DNA of 64,000 nucleotides from Mangrovicoccus algicola. Lineage in GTDB: Bacteria; Pseudomonadota; Alphaproteobacteria; Rhodobacterales; Rhodobacteraceae. Position 1 is the stretch's first letter; each line of letters starts with the position of its first letter. A program made the translations under genes and the position numbers. The notes under the pieces were generated by a model, which worked only from the letters and a program-made list of their open reading frames with translations, was not told the origin of the DNA and did not search any database. The stretch is taken from positions 1-64,000 of the forward strand of contig NZ_JACVXA010000022.1 in NCBI RefSeq assembly GCF_014903745.1, given 5' to 3'. Shown piece by piece: positions 39,998-47,750 of this stretch.

Positions 39998-40888
39998 TCA
40001 TATCGCGACCGCTTCGAAACGCCGATCAGAGTGACGCTGCGCAAAGCCGGGATCAACCGCGGCGGCCCCGTGACGGTTGCGCCAGGCGAGGAAGACACGG
40101 GCGAAGGCGGCCGGCGTCTCCAGCATGGGCAGATGGCCGCTGCGCAGCACGGTGGCCGAGGCGCCGCGCGCGGCGGAAATCAGCGCCAGCTGGTGCTGCG
40201 GCACGACGACCGGGTCCCGGTCGCAGATGATCGCGTGGACCGGACGGTCCAGCGCATGCAGGTCGGCGGTCATGTCCTTGGCGCCGATCCACTGGCCGAA
40301 CCGGTAGATCTGCGCGGGATCGGCGGCGACGAGATCGGCGCGCACGCCGTCGAACATCTCCAGCCGCGCGCCGGGGCGCCGGGTCACGCCGGCAACGCCG
40401 CGGCGGAACCCGTCGGGCCGGGCCAGCCAGCGGGCCATCATCCAGCGGAAGCCCATGGGTCCGAGGATGGGCAGCCGCGCCAGCGCGCCCTGCATCCCGC
40501 GCCCGGCGACCCGGCCGCTGAACAGCGGCGCCACCGCGCAGATATCAGAGACCAGATGCGGCGCGCGCCGCGCCAGCGCCAGCGCCACCATCGCCCCCGT
40601 GGAATGTCCCACCAGCCGCCAGGGCTCGCCCGGGCGCAGCCGCTCCAGCAGCGCCGCGTAGCTGTCGAGGAAGGCATCGTCGCGCAGCAGATCCTCCAGC
40701 GCGGCGCCGCTGCAAAGCCAGGGTGCATGCCCCGGCAGCGGCAGCGCCACCGCATCGCGCCCCGCCCAGAGCCGCGGCGGCAGCGCCTGCCACATTGCCG
40801 GGCTTTCCAGGAAACCATGGAAAAGCGCGACGGGCGGGCGGGCGGCGGGGCCTTCGGCAAGGGTCAGATGGGGGGGCAGCGGGATCAT
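39998..40888 (-). CDS. Alpha/beta hydrolase
   Basis: A 296-residue alpha/beta hydrolase. The oxyanion region is VALFHGFLESPAMWQ, the nucleophile Ser in VGHSTGAMVALALARR, acid Asp in IICDRDPVVVP, and His in RSGHLPMLETP: a full triad. There is no signal peptide. It ends 9 bp before the holin-like gene and is probably the first gene of this operon. Esterase or haloperoxidase-like activity is likely; the substrate is unknown. Confidence 0.85.
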   Translation of the reverse strand: MIPLPPHLTLAEGPAARPPVALFHGFLESPAMWQALPPRLWAGRDAVALPLPGHAPWLCSGAALEDLLRDDAFLDSYAALLERLRPGEPWRLVGHSTGAMVALALARRAPHLVSDICAVAPLFSGRVAGRGMQGALARLPILGPMGFRWMMARWLARPDGFRRGVAGVTRRPGARLEMFDGVRADLVAADPAQIYRFGQWIGAKDMTADLHALDRPVHAIICDRDPVVVPQHQLALISAARGASATVLRSGHLPMLETPAAFARVFLAWRNRHGAAAVDPGFAQRHSDRRFEAVAI

Positions 40889-40936
40889 CGGCGGACCATG
40901 CGGAAAACGGAAAAAACGGAAAACGGGACGGAAGGC

Positions 40937-40959
40937 GGGCGGCCCCGGCGGGGCCGCCC
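40937..40959 (-). terminator. Terminator after the PRC-barrel gene
   Basis: GGGCGGCCCC, GGC loop, GGGGCCGCCC. On the minus strand it is followed by a T-rich run (CGTTTTCCGTTTTTTCCG) made of near-repeats of AAAACGG read from the plus strand. Confidence 0.75.
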
Positions 40960-40974
40960 GGGAAGGGTGCGGGA

Positions 40975-42225
40975 TTACCCTTCGTATTCGGGCATCTGCT
41001 TCAGCTCATCCTCGGTCGCGTTGACCTGGATGCGCAGTTCATCGCCGCCATCGAGCTTCTCGATGTTCAGCTGATCGAAGCCGAGCTGCACGCGCTTCTC
41101 GCCCAGCCCAAGGAAGCCGCCGACATCGACGATCGCCCCCTCGACCTTGCCGTCGGCGGACATCGCCGCCTCGTGCACCTCGCCGATGCGCTTGTCATTC
41201 AGGTCGAAGACCCGCGCACCCTGCAGCTGCTCGGCGCTCAGCGTGGCCGTATCGGCCTCGCTATAGGCTTCGCCCTGGGCCACGTCGCCATTGGTCGCGG
41301 CCTGTTCCAGTTCCTGACCGGCCTCCTGCATTTCCTGGCCCGCGGTGGCGGCGGCGCCGGTCGCGGCCCCGGCAACGGCATCGCCGGCGTTATCGGCGGC
41401 CTCGCCCATGGAGTCCGCGGCATCGTCCAGCGCGGCCTCGGCCTCCTCGGCGGCGCCTTCCATGCCCGTCTGGGCACTGCGCGCGGCCTCGGCGGTTTCG
41501 TCACCGGCCTGCTCCATCATCGCATCCGCGTCGCCCTGGGCGGTCTCTTCCTCGCTCCAAGCGGCATCCCCGGACTGCTCGCCGACGGCCGCGGCCTGAT
41601 CCTGCGGGACAACGCCGGTCGCGCCGTTCTCGGACTCGGGCACGGCCGTGGTGCCGGCATCCGCCGCATCCATCCCCTCGCGCTCATCCGGATCCTCGTA
41701 GGCCGGCGCGTTCTCCAGGGTCTGGCGGGTGGATTCGAAGACCACGAACCAGTCCTCGCCATTCTCGCCGTCCGGCATGAACTGAAGCTTGTCCATCGAC
41801 ACGGCGACTTCCTTCTCGCCGATCCCGAGGAACCCGCCGACATCCACGAGGATCGCCTCGATCTCGCCGTCCTGGTTCATCAGCACATCGCCGATCTCGC
41901 CGACATCCGTGTAGTTGTCGCGGGGATCCGCGGGGGTCCCGGCATCCGCGGCCACCTGGTCGGCGGCCGGATCCTCGGTCCCGGTGCCGGTGGCGGCGGC
42001 CGGGTCCTCATTGCCGGTGCCCATCGGCGCGGCGGCCGGGTCCTGGGCAGCGGCGGTATCCTCGGGCTCCTGCGAATAGAGACGCGCACCGATGAATTGC
42101 GACGCGCGCACTTCCTCGCCCGTGGGGTTGTAGGCAAAGCCGCTCATCTCGTCTGCAGTCTGCGCGCTCAGCGGCGCGGCAAGGACCAGGGCCAGAGCGG
42201 TCGAGGCAACGGTAAACTTGGTCAT
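40975..42225 (-). CDS. Secreted double PRC-barrel protein with acidic Ala-rich linker
   Basis: A 416-residue exported protein. The Sec signal peptide is MTKFTVASTALALVLAAPLSAQ. Two PRC-barrel domains follow, near 95-170 (VGEIGDVLMNQDGEIEAILVDVGGFLGIGEKEVAVSMDKLQF) and 330-410 (IGEVHEAAMSADGKVEGAIVDVGGFLGLGEKRVQLGFDQLNI), joined by a low-complexity Ala/Glu/Asp/Gly linker of about 150 residues. GGGAGAG precedes the ATG at 42225. A candidate EcfG promoter lies about 50 bp upstream. Periplasmic PRC-barrel proteins are common stress-induced proteins; the ligand is unknown. Confidence 0.88.
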   Translation of the reverse strand: MTKFTVASTALALVLAAPLSAQTADEMSGFAYNPTGEEVRASQFIGARLYSQEPEDTAAAQDPAAAPMGTGNEDPAAATGTGTEDPAADQVAADAGTPADPRDNYTDVGEIGDVLMNQDGEIEAILVDVGGFLGIGEKEVAVSMDKLQFMPDGENGEDWFVVFESTRQTLENAPAYEDPDEREGMDAADAGTTAVPESENGATGVVPQDQAAAVGEQSGDAAWSEEETAQGDADAMMEQAGDETAEAARSAQTGMEGAAEEAEAALDDAADSMGEAADNAGDAVAGAATGAAATAGQEMQEAGQELEQAATNGDVAQGEAYSEADTATLSAEQLQGARVFDLNDKRIGEVHEAAMSADGKVEGAIVDVGGFLGLGEKRVQLGFDQLNIEKLDGGDELRIQVNATEDELKQMPEYEG

Positions 42226-42272
42226 CTCTCTCTCCCAGAGTTCCAGATCGTCGTCTGTGCGATCGGGGGAGA

Positions 42273-42298
42273 AACAGGATTGCGGGCGGAAAAGTTCC
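42273..42298 (-). promoter_or_regulatory. Candidate EcfG promoter for the PRC-barrel gene
   Basis: On the minus strand GGAAC (42298-42294), 17 bp, TGTT (42276-42273); one mismatch to CGTT. Confidence 0.55.
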
Positions 42299-42384
42299 TC
42301 GATAGCCGTTTGAAATAAATCATCTTTGCGCGGGAACCCGCCCAACCCCCGGCGCGTTCGGGCGCGCGGGGAGCGGGCGGCGGC

Positions 42385-43995
42385 TCAGACGGCCTCGTCG
42401 GGAAAACCCGGAAGCTCGGTCGCGAAGGCATCTGCCTGCGCCCAGGGATAGGGCATCACGAATCCCTTGCGCGCGGCCGGATCGCGCCCGGCATTGGCCC
42501 GCGCCCGGGCGCGCCAAAGCTCCGCGCGGGTGCGGAACAGCTCCCCATGCGCCTCGAAGCTCTCCGCCCCGATCCAATGCGCCATGCAGCGGTCGCGCAG
42601 CCGCCGGACATCGCCCGGCCGCTTAAGCGCCACGCCCGCCTCCGTGTCCCAGCGCAGGGATCGGCCATTGAGATTGGCCGACGAGACGAAGCCGATGGTT
42701 TCGTCGAACACCGAAACCTTGGCATGGACATAGACCTGCGGCGCCCCGCCGACGGTCACGCGTTCGCCGGATTGCTCTTCCGCCGCCGGGCGCGGCTGGA
42801 CCGGGCAGATCGCATAGAAGCGCCTGCCATAGGCGCGGGCCAGAACCTTGAGGCAGCGCACCTGCAGCGCCTCGGCATGGCGCATGCCCAGGCCGTGATC
42901 GCTGTTGAAGGCGACATCCTCGGGCGCGGCCGGCAGCACCGTGATCAGCTGAAGATCCGGCACCTCGCGGCCCCGGCGCGCCAGGGCCCGGGCCAGACGC
43001 AGATCGCGCAGGAACTGGGTCTCCAGATAGATGAACCGCTCGGCCCGGGAAATGGCCTGCAGATGCGCCTCCAGAAGCTCCGTCACCAGCGGGCGCGGCC
43101 CGAAGAAGGGCAGCGACACGTCGCGCGCCGCCGACATGGTCCGCAAGAGCGCGCGGGACGGCCCAGGCGCCTGGCGGCCTGCCGTCTCGTCGAGGAACCG
43201 CTCCAGATGGGCCTGCGCCTCCTTCGCCACCGGCCCGTCCAGCAAAAGCTGCACGTCATGCCAGGTATCCGAGGCGGGGCGGTCATGCTCGGGCGTGTCC
43301 CAGCGCCGGTCGTCGAGGTCGAGCCCGCCGATATAGAGCCGGGCCTGGTCGAAGACGGCCAGTTTCTGGTGGTGGGTCGCAGGCAGCACCTCCGGCAGGA
43401 TGAACCGTTTCACCCGCAGCCTGCCGCCGCGCTGCTCCAGATAGGTGGCGATGCCGGGGCTTTCCTTCAGCGCGGCCTCCCGCGCTTCCGGATCCATCGT
43501 GTTCAGCGACTCCGCATGACCGGCCAGGTGCTTGCGGATCATCGGCAGCAAGGCCAGCCGCGGCAGCAGCCCCATCCGCGCCGGATGCGCGGCAAGGCGC
43601 ACCCGCAGCCGCCCCGCATCCCCGGCGGCATGCCGCCCCACCGCCTCCAGCGCGGCGGCATGGGCATGGGCGGTGCGGTGCAGGGCGGGCCGGGCGATCG
43701 CGTCGAAATCCGACAGGATCAGCGAGACATGCACCCCCCGCGCCAGCACATGCGCAATCAGCTCGACCCAGGTCTCGCCGACCGCGCGGGCCCTCTCGCC
43801 GCGCAGCCGCGTCGAGGGGTCGAAGATGCGGAAACAGGCATGGATCTCGCGTTCGGCATCCAGGAACTGGTCCTCCAGAACCGGAAAGGCCTCGGCGGCG
43901 GTCACGCAGATGTGGACATTGCCGATCTCGCCCCCGTCCACCGGGGCAGGCGCGGGAGGCACCGGCCCCGCCTGCCCGTTCGCCGCGCCATCCAT
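42385..43995 (-). CDS. Phospholipase D-like protein with two HKD motifs
   Basis: A 536-residue protein. Two complete HKD motifs are visible: THHQKLAVFDQARLYIGGLDLDDRRWD (about 211-237) and VHAKVSVFDETIGFVSSANLNGRSLRWD (about 428-455). The spacing and length resemble bacterial PLD/cardiolipin synthase relatives, but no membrane helices are present, so a soluble phospholipase or transphosphatidylase is likely. It lies 4 bp after ggpS and is probably the last gene of the gpsA operon; a link between glycerol-3-phosphate or lipid turnover and osmolyte synthesis is possible (inference). Confidence 0.88.
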   Translation of the reverse strand: MDGAANGQAGPVPPAPAPVDGGEIGNVHICVTAAEAFPVLEDQFLDAEREIHACFRIFDPSTRLRGERARAVGETWVELIAHVLARGVHVSLILSDFDAIARPALHRTAHAHAAALEAVGRHAAGDAGRLRVRLAAHPARMGLLPRLALLPMIRKHLAGHAESLNTMDPEAREAALKESPGIATYLEQRGGRLRVKRFILPEVLPATHHQKLAVFDQARLYIGGLDLDDRRWDTPEHDRPASDTWHDVQLLLDGPVAKEAQAHLERFLDETAGRQAPGPSRALLRTMSAARDVSLPFFGPRPLVTELLEAHLQAISRAERFIYLETQFLRDLRLARALARRGREVPDLQLITVLPAAPEDVAFNSDHGLGMRHAEALQVRCLKVLARAYGRRFYAICPVQPRPAAEEQSGERVTVGGAPQVYVHAKVSVFDETIGFVSSANLNGRSLRWDTEAGVALKRPGDVRRLRDRCMAHWIGAESFEAHGELFRTRAELWRARARANAGRDPAARKGFVMPYPWAQADAFATELPGFPDEAV

Positions 43996-43999
43996 CGCC

Positions 44000-45502
44000 C
44001 TACTCCGTCCCGGTCATCGACAGCACGCTGCCGAACCCGTCGAAGCTGCGCATCTGCTCGGCCGCCCAGGCCTCGACGCTGTGGCGGTGGGTCGCCGCGC
44101 GCAGCGAGGCCATGCGGTGGCGCCGGGTTTCCTCGTCCATGGCCAGGGCGCGCTGGATCGCGGCATCCATGGAGCGATGCGAGAAGGGATTGGTCAGCAC
44201 CGCATCCGACAGCACCACCGCCGCCCCGGCGAATTCCGACAGCACGAGGCAGCCGTCGCCGTCGCTGCGCGCCGAGACATATTCCTCGCAGACCAGGTTC
44301 ATCCCGTCCGCCAGCGGCGTGATCCAGGCCACGTCCGCCACCTGGTAATAGGCGATCAGTTCCTTGAAGGGCACCGGGTTGGAGATGAAGGCCAAGGGCT
44401 GCCACTCGAAGCTGCCGTAAAGACCGTTGATATGGCCCGCCAGCGATTCCAGCCCCGCCTGCACTTCCTGATAGGCGGTCATGTTGGCATTGGCCATGAC
44501 CGAGACATGCATCAGCCGGACCTTGCCGCGCAGGTCGGGCCGCGCCTTCAGCAGCCGCTCATAGGCCTGCAGCTGCTCGATCCCGCCCTTGGTGTAATCG
44601 GTGCGCCCCACCGACAGGATCAGCCGGCAATCGCCCAGTTCCTCGCGGATCGCCGCGACCCGGGCCGCGGTCTCCTCGGACTGGGCGAGATCCTCGATAT
44701 ACTGGACATTCACCCCCACGGGCGAGGTCGCCACGGTGATGTCGCGGTCGCGATAGCGCAGGCTGTGCGGCACGCGCCGGTCCGACAGCGCGCCGCCATC
44801 GGTCATCAGGCTCTCGGGCACGTCGCGCCGCCCGGTGACCTCGACATCAAGCAGAGACTGCGCCGCGCCGACGAAATTCTCGGCATAGCGCGGGATGTGG
44901 AACCCGACCACGTCGCAGGCCAGCAGGCTCTGCATGATCTCCTTGCGCCAGGGCAGCACGTTGAACATGTCGGCCGAGGGGAAGGGCGTGTGATGGAAGA
45001 AGGCGATGCGCAGGTCGGGGCGCAGCGCGCGCAGATAGCCCGCCACCAGCCACAGGTTGTAATCGTGGATCCACACCACCGCGCCGGGATTGGCCTCGGC
45101 GGCAGCCGCCTCGGCGAATTTGCGGTTCACCTCCTGGAAGGTCGGCCAGTCGACCGGGTCGTAATTGTAGCGTTCCTTGAAATTGTGGAGGATCGGCCAG
45201 AAGGCCTCTTTCGAGGTGATGTGGTAGAAACTCGACACCTGCTCCTTGGTCAGCGGCAGGCGGCTGACCGTGTATTTGCCATAGGCGTCGTCGATCTGGA
45301 TCACCTTCTCGAATCCCGGGTTCTCGGGATCCTCGGCCTGCTTCCATGCGATCCAGGCGCCGGTGGGCACGTTGCCGAAGAGGCTTTTCAGCGTCGGCAC
45401 GATCCCGTTCGGGGACTTGTTCTCGCGGTACTCGACCTTGCCGTCGACCTCGACTTCCTCGTAGGGCTGGCGGTGATAGACGATGACCAGATCACTTGGC
45501 AT
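44000..45502 (-). CDS. ggpS: GT20 glycosyltransferase, probable glucosylglycerol-phosphate synthase
   Basis: A 500-residue family-20 glycosyltransferase. WIHDYNLWLVAGYLRALRPDLRIAFFHHTPFPSADMFNVLPW and VVGFHIPRYAENFVGAA carry the NLW/IPRYAENF wording of GgpS, rather than the HDYHL wording of trehalose-6-phosphate synthase OtsA (family recall, not a search). SVGRTDYTKGG and DGMNLVCEEYVSAR are the usual phosphate and nucleotide sites. With gpsA and an HAD phosphatase directly upstream, transfer of glucose to glycerol-3-phosphate fits well. The ATG at 45502 overlaps the phosphatase gene by 11 bp. OtsA remains the alternative. Confidence 0.78.
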   Translation of the reverse strand: MPSDLVIVYHRQPYEEVEVDGKVEYRENKSPNGIVPTLKSLFGNVPTGAWIAWKQAEDPENPGFEKVIQIDDAYGKYTVSRLPLTKEQVSSFYHITSKEAFWPILHNFKERYNYDPVDWPTFQEVNRKFAEAAAAEANPGAVVWIHDYNLWLVAGYLRALRPDLRIAFFHHTPFPSADMFNVLPWRKEIMQSLLACDVVGFHIPRYAENFVGAAQSLLDVEVTGRRDVPESLMTDGGALSDRRVPHSLRYRDRDITVATSPVGVNVQYIEDLAQSEETAARVAAIREELGDCRLILSVGRTDYTKGGIEQLQAYERLLKARPDLRGKVRLMHVSVMANANMTAYQEVQAGLESLAGHINGLYGSFEWQPLAFISNPVPFKELIAYYQVADVAWITPLADGMNLVCEEYVSARSDGDGCLVLSEFAGAAVVLSDAVLTNPFSHRSMDAAIQRALAMDEETRRHRMASLRAATHRHSVEAWAAEQMRSFDGFGSVLSMTGTE

Positions 45503-46292
45503 GGGCGGTTGCTCCCGTCGGGTGCAGATCGAAATGGGTGATGGCCTCGGCAATGCCCGCGCAGCCATGGCCCGTGGCATGATAGAGCCGCGGGTGGTCG
45601 CCCCCGGCCAGGGCATCCTTCAGCGGCGCCTCGGAATTGCCGACCGCGACGGCAGGCACCCCCGCCGTCAGCAGCGAATAGTCGTTCAGCGTGTCGCCCG
45701 CCGCCAGCACGCGGCCCTCGGCGATGCCCAGATGCGCCATGAGCCGTTTCAGCGACGGCCCCTTGGAGATGCCCCTGGGCAGCACGTCGAAATAGCGGTT
45801 GTCGGAGATCAGCCAGTCATGGCCCATCTCCTCCACCGCGGCCTTGGCGCCCTCGTCAAATTCCGCCGCATCGAGGTCGTAGCTGACGCGATAGCGGAAC
45901 GGCGTGGGCTGCAGGCGCAGCCCCGGCCAGCCATCCAGCCGCGCCCGCACCGCATCTCCGGCATCGTTCCAGATCGCCGCGATCTGCTCTTCCAGCTCTT
46001 CGATCGGCTCCACCCCGTCCTCGGGCGAGACCCGCGCGATGGTCGTGCCGACATCGCCCACCGCGAAATCGGGCCAGGGCGTGCCCTCGGCCTCGACCAG
46101 CCCGGCGATGAATTCGGGGTCGCGGCCGGTGACGAAGATCAGCCCGACCGTGTCGCGATTCTCCTCGATCCAGTCATAGAGCGCGCGGCGGGCCTCCGGC
46201 GATCCGCCCAGGAAAGTGCCGTCCAGGTCGGTGGCCAGCACCATCGTCTTCTCGGCAATTTCGGGCAGGGCCACTCGGTCTTGGATAGTCAT
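45492..46292 (-). CDS. HAD-family (sucrose-phosphatase-like) phosphohydrolase
   Basis: A 266-residue HAD phosphatase. The nucleophile motif LATDLDGTFLGGS (about 18-30), LIFVTGRDPEF motif II, Lys in GISKGPSLKRLMAHLG, and AAGDTLNDYSLL motif IV match the IIB subfamily of sucrose- and mannosylglycerate-phosphatases. Between gpsA and ggpS it is the natural candidate to dephosphorylate glucosylglycerol-3-phosphate, replacing the unrelated cyanobacterial GgpP. The start overlaps the gpsA stop by one base (TAATG). Confidence 0.82.
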   Translation of the reverse strand: MTIQDRVALPEIAEKTMVLATDLDGTFLGGSPEARRALYDWIEENRDTVGLIFVTGRDPEFIAGLVEAEGTPWPDFAVGDVGTTIARVSPEDGVEPIEELEEQIAAIWNDAGDAVRARLDGWPGLRLQPTPFRYRVSYDLDAAEFDEGAKAAVEEMGHDWLISDNRYFDVLPRGISKGPSLKRLMAHLGIAEGRVLAAGDTLNDYSLLTAGVPAVAVGNSEAPLKDALAGGDHPRLYHATGHGCAGIAEAITHFDLHPTGATAHAK

Positions 46293-47407
46293 TATGCCTC
46301 CAGGCTCACGGGATGGGGGATTTCGACGGACATCGCCGCCGGTTCGGCTTCCAGCGGGCGCGACCACAGCGCCGCGAAGCTCTCGCGCAGATCCGCGCCC
46401 TCGTGCAGGATGCGGTAGACGGTATCGCAGACCGGCAGGGTCAGGTTCAGCCGCCGCGCCAGGTCATGCACCGAGCGGGCATTGCGTTCGCCCTCCACCA
46501 CCACGGGCTTGCCGTCGAAGCACGCGGCGCGGGCCTTGCCCTCGCCCAGCTGCAAGCCCAGGCTCATGTTGCGCGAGGTGCGCGAATTGCAGGTCAGCGT
46601 CAGGTCGCCCACCCCGCCCATGCCCAGCACCGTATCGGTGCGCCCGCCGAGGGCCAGCGTCACCAGCTGGATCTCGGCCAGGCCGCGGGCGATCAGCGCG
46701 GCGCGGGTATTCTCGGCAAACCCCACCCCGGTCATCATCCCGCAGGCGATGGCGACGACGTTCTTCATCGCGCCCGCGGTTTCCAGCCCGGCAAGGTCGT
46801 CCGAAAGATAGGGGCGGAAGCTCTCGCAACCCAGCGACACGGCCAGCCGCGCGGCGGGGCTGTGCTCGGGATGGATGCGGTCGATGGTGCGGAAATCGAA
46901 GGCCAGCGTCGCCGCGGTATAATCGCCGCGGGCCGCCTCGGCCGCGAAGGTCGGCCCCGAGAGCGCGCCGACGGCATGACCCGGAAGCTCCTCCTCGACG
47001 ACCGAGGACATCAGCAGGCCCGTATCCGCCTCGATCCCCTTGGCGCAGACCACGATCGGCGTCAGCCGGTGCAGCAGCGGGTTGAGCTGGCGCGCCATGT
47101 CGCGGATCGAATGCGACGGCGTCACGAGGAAGATCGCCTCGGCATCCCGGACCGCCCCGGCCAGATCGGTATAGGCTGCAATGCCCTCGGGCAGCGGGAT
47201 GCCGGGAAGATATTTCTCGTTCCGGGCGGAGTCGTTGATGCCGCGCGCCACGTCCGGGTCGCGCGCCCAGATCGTCACCTCGCGTCCGGCGCGGCGGGCA
47301 ATGGCCGCGATGGCCGTGCCCCAGGACCCGCCGCCGAGAATGGCGACACGCGAATACGGGCGGATGGAACTCCGCCTGTCCTGCGCATCGGGTAGCTCAT
47401 GCTGCAT
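46292..47407 (-). CDS. gpsA: NAD(P)-dependent glycerol-3-phosphate dehydrogenase
   Basis: A 371-residue dehydrogenase. The Rossmann motif is VAILGGGSWGTAIAAIARR; the catalytic Lys is in CAKGIEADTG and GAMKNVVAIACGM; AENTRAALIARGLAEI and GMGGVGDLTLTC complete the family signature. It reduces dihydroxyacetone phosphate to glycerol-3-phosphate, the acceptor for GgpS. I chose ATG at 47407 because AAGGAG precedes it by 6 nt; the ATG at 47425 falls at the expected transcript start. It may be a second, osmolyte-dedicated GpsA besides a housekeeping copy (inference). Confidence 0.93.
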   Translation of the reverse strand: MQHELPDAQDRRSSIRPYSRVAILGGGSWGTAIAAIARRAGREVTIWARDPDVARGINDSARNEKYLPGIPLPEGIAAYTDLAGAVRDAEAIFLVTPSHSIRDMARQLNPLLHRLTPIVVCAKGIEADTGLLMSSVVEEELPGHAVGALSGPTFAAEAARGDYTAATLAFDFRTIDRIHPEHSPAARLAVSLGCESFRPYLSDDLAGLETAGAMKNVVAIACGMMTGVGFAENTRAALIARGLAEIQLVTLALGGRTDTVLGMGGVGDLTLTCNSRTSRNMSLGLQLGEGKARAACFDGKPVVVEGERNARSVHDLARRLNLTLPVCDTVYRILHEGADLRESFAALWSRPLEAEPAAMSVEIPHPVSLEA

Positions 47408-47430
47408 GAAAGTCTCCTTTGCCATGCGCT

Positions 47431-47455
47431 AACGCTGCAGTCGCGAAAGGGTTCC
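47431..47455 (-). promoter_or_regulatory. Candidate EcfG promoter for the gpsA-ggpS operon
   Basis: On the minus strand GGAAC (47455-47451), 16 bp, CGTT (47434-47431), a full match, 24 bp before the chosen gpsA ATG. Confidence 0.75.
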
Positions 47456-47678
47456 GGCCGGAGAGGCGAATTCCGACGGCCTCCCATCCGCAGGACTGCG
47501 GGACAGGCCGGATATTCTGCGTTTTGCGCATGGGTCGGATCTACAGGCTCCCGCCCCGGGGGTCAACGAAACCGCCTGTTCGGGACGCATTCATGCGAAA
47601 AGCGCTGCAAATTTAGGCAGACAATGGCGCCGCTTGCCAAATCCTCACCTCCGGCGGACGGCGCGATAAGCGCTTGAA
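47456..47678. other. Intergenic stretch without recognised gene
   Basis: Together with the flanking promoter and operator this fills the 343 bp between gpsA and the hydroxyacid dehydrogenase gene. It is somewhat AT-richer near 47585-47645. I see no credible reading frame, hairpin with U-tract or repeat here. Confidence 0.4.
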
Positions 47679-47692
47679 AATGGTATACCATT
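47679..47692. promoter_or_regulatory. UxuR/ExuR-like operator 1
   Basis: AATGGTATACCATT, a perfect 14-bp palindrome, 58 bp before the 2-hydroxyacid dehydrogenase ATG. The same TGGTATACCA core recurs at 54107-54116 and 57679-57688. Confidence 0.75.
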
Positions 47693-47750
47693 GCGGCTAG
47701 TCCTGTCCCTGCCGCGCCAGGCGCGGGTCATGGCCAGCGGAGGAACCCCC

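Noticed and set aside
44000-45502. Trehalose-6-phosphate synthase OtsA
   Set aside because: Not excluded, but gpsA and an HAD phosphatase of the sucrose-phosphatase type are the operon partners, no otsB is present, and the HDYNLW/IPRYAENF wording fits GgpS better.
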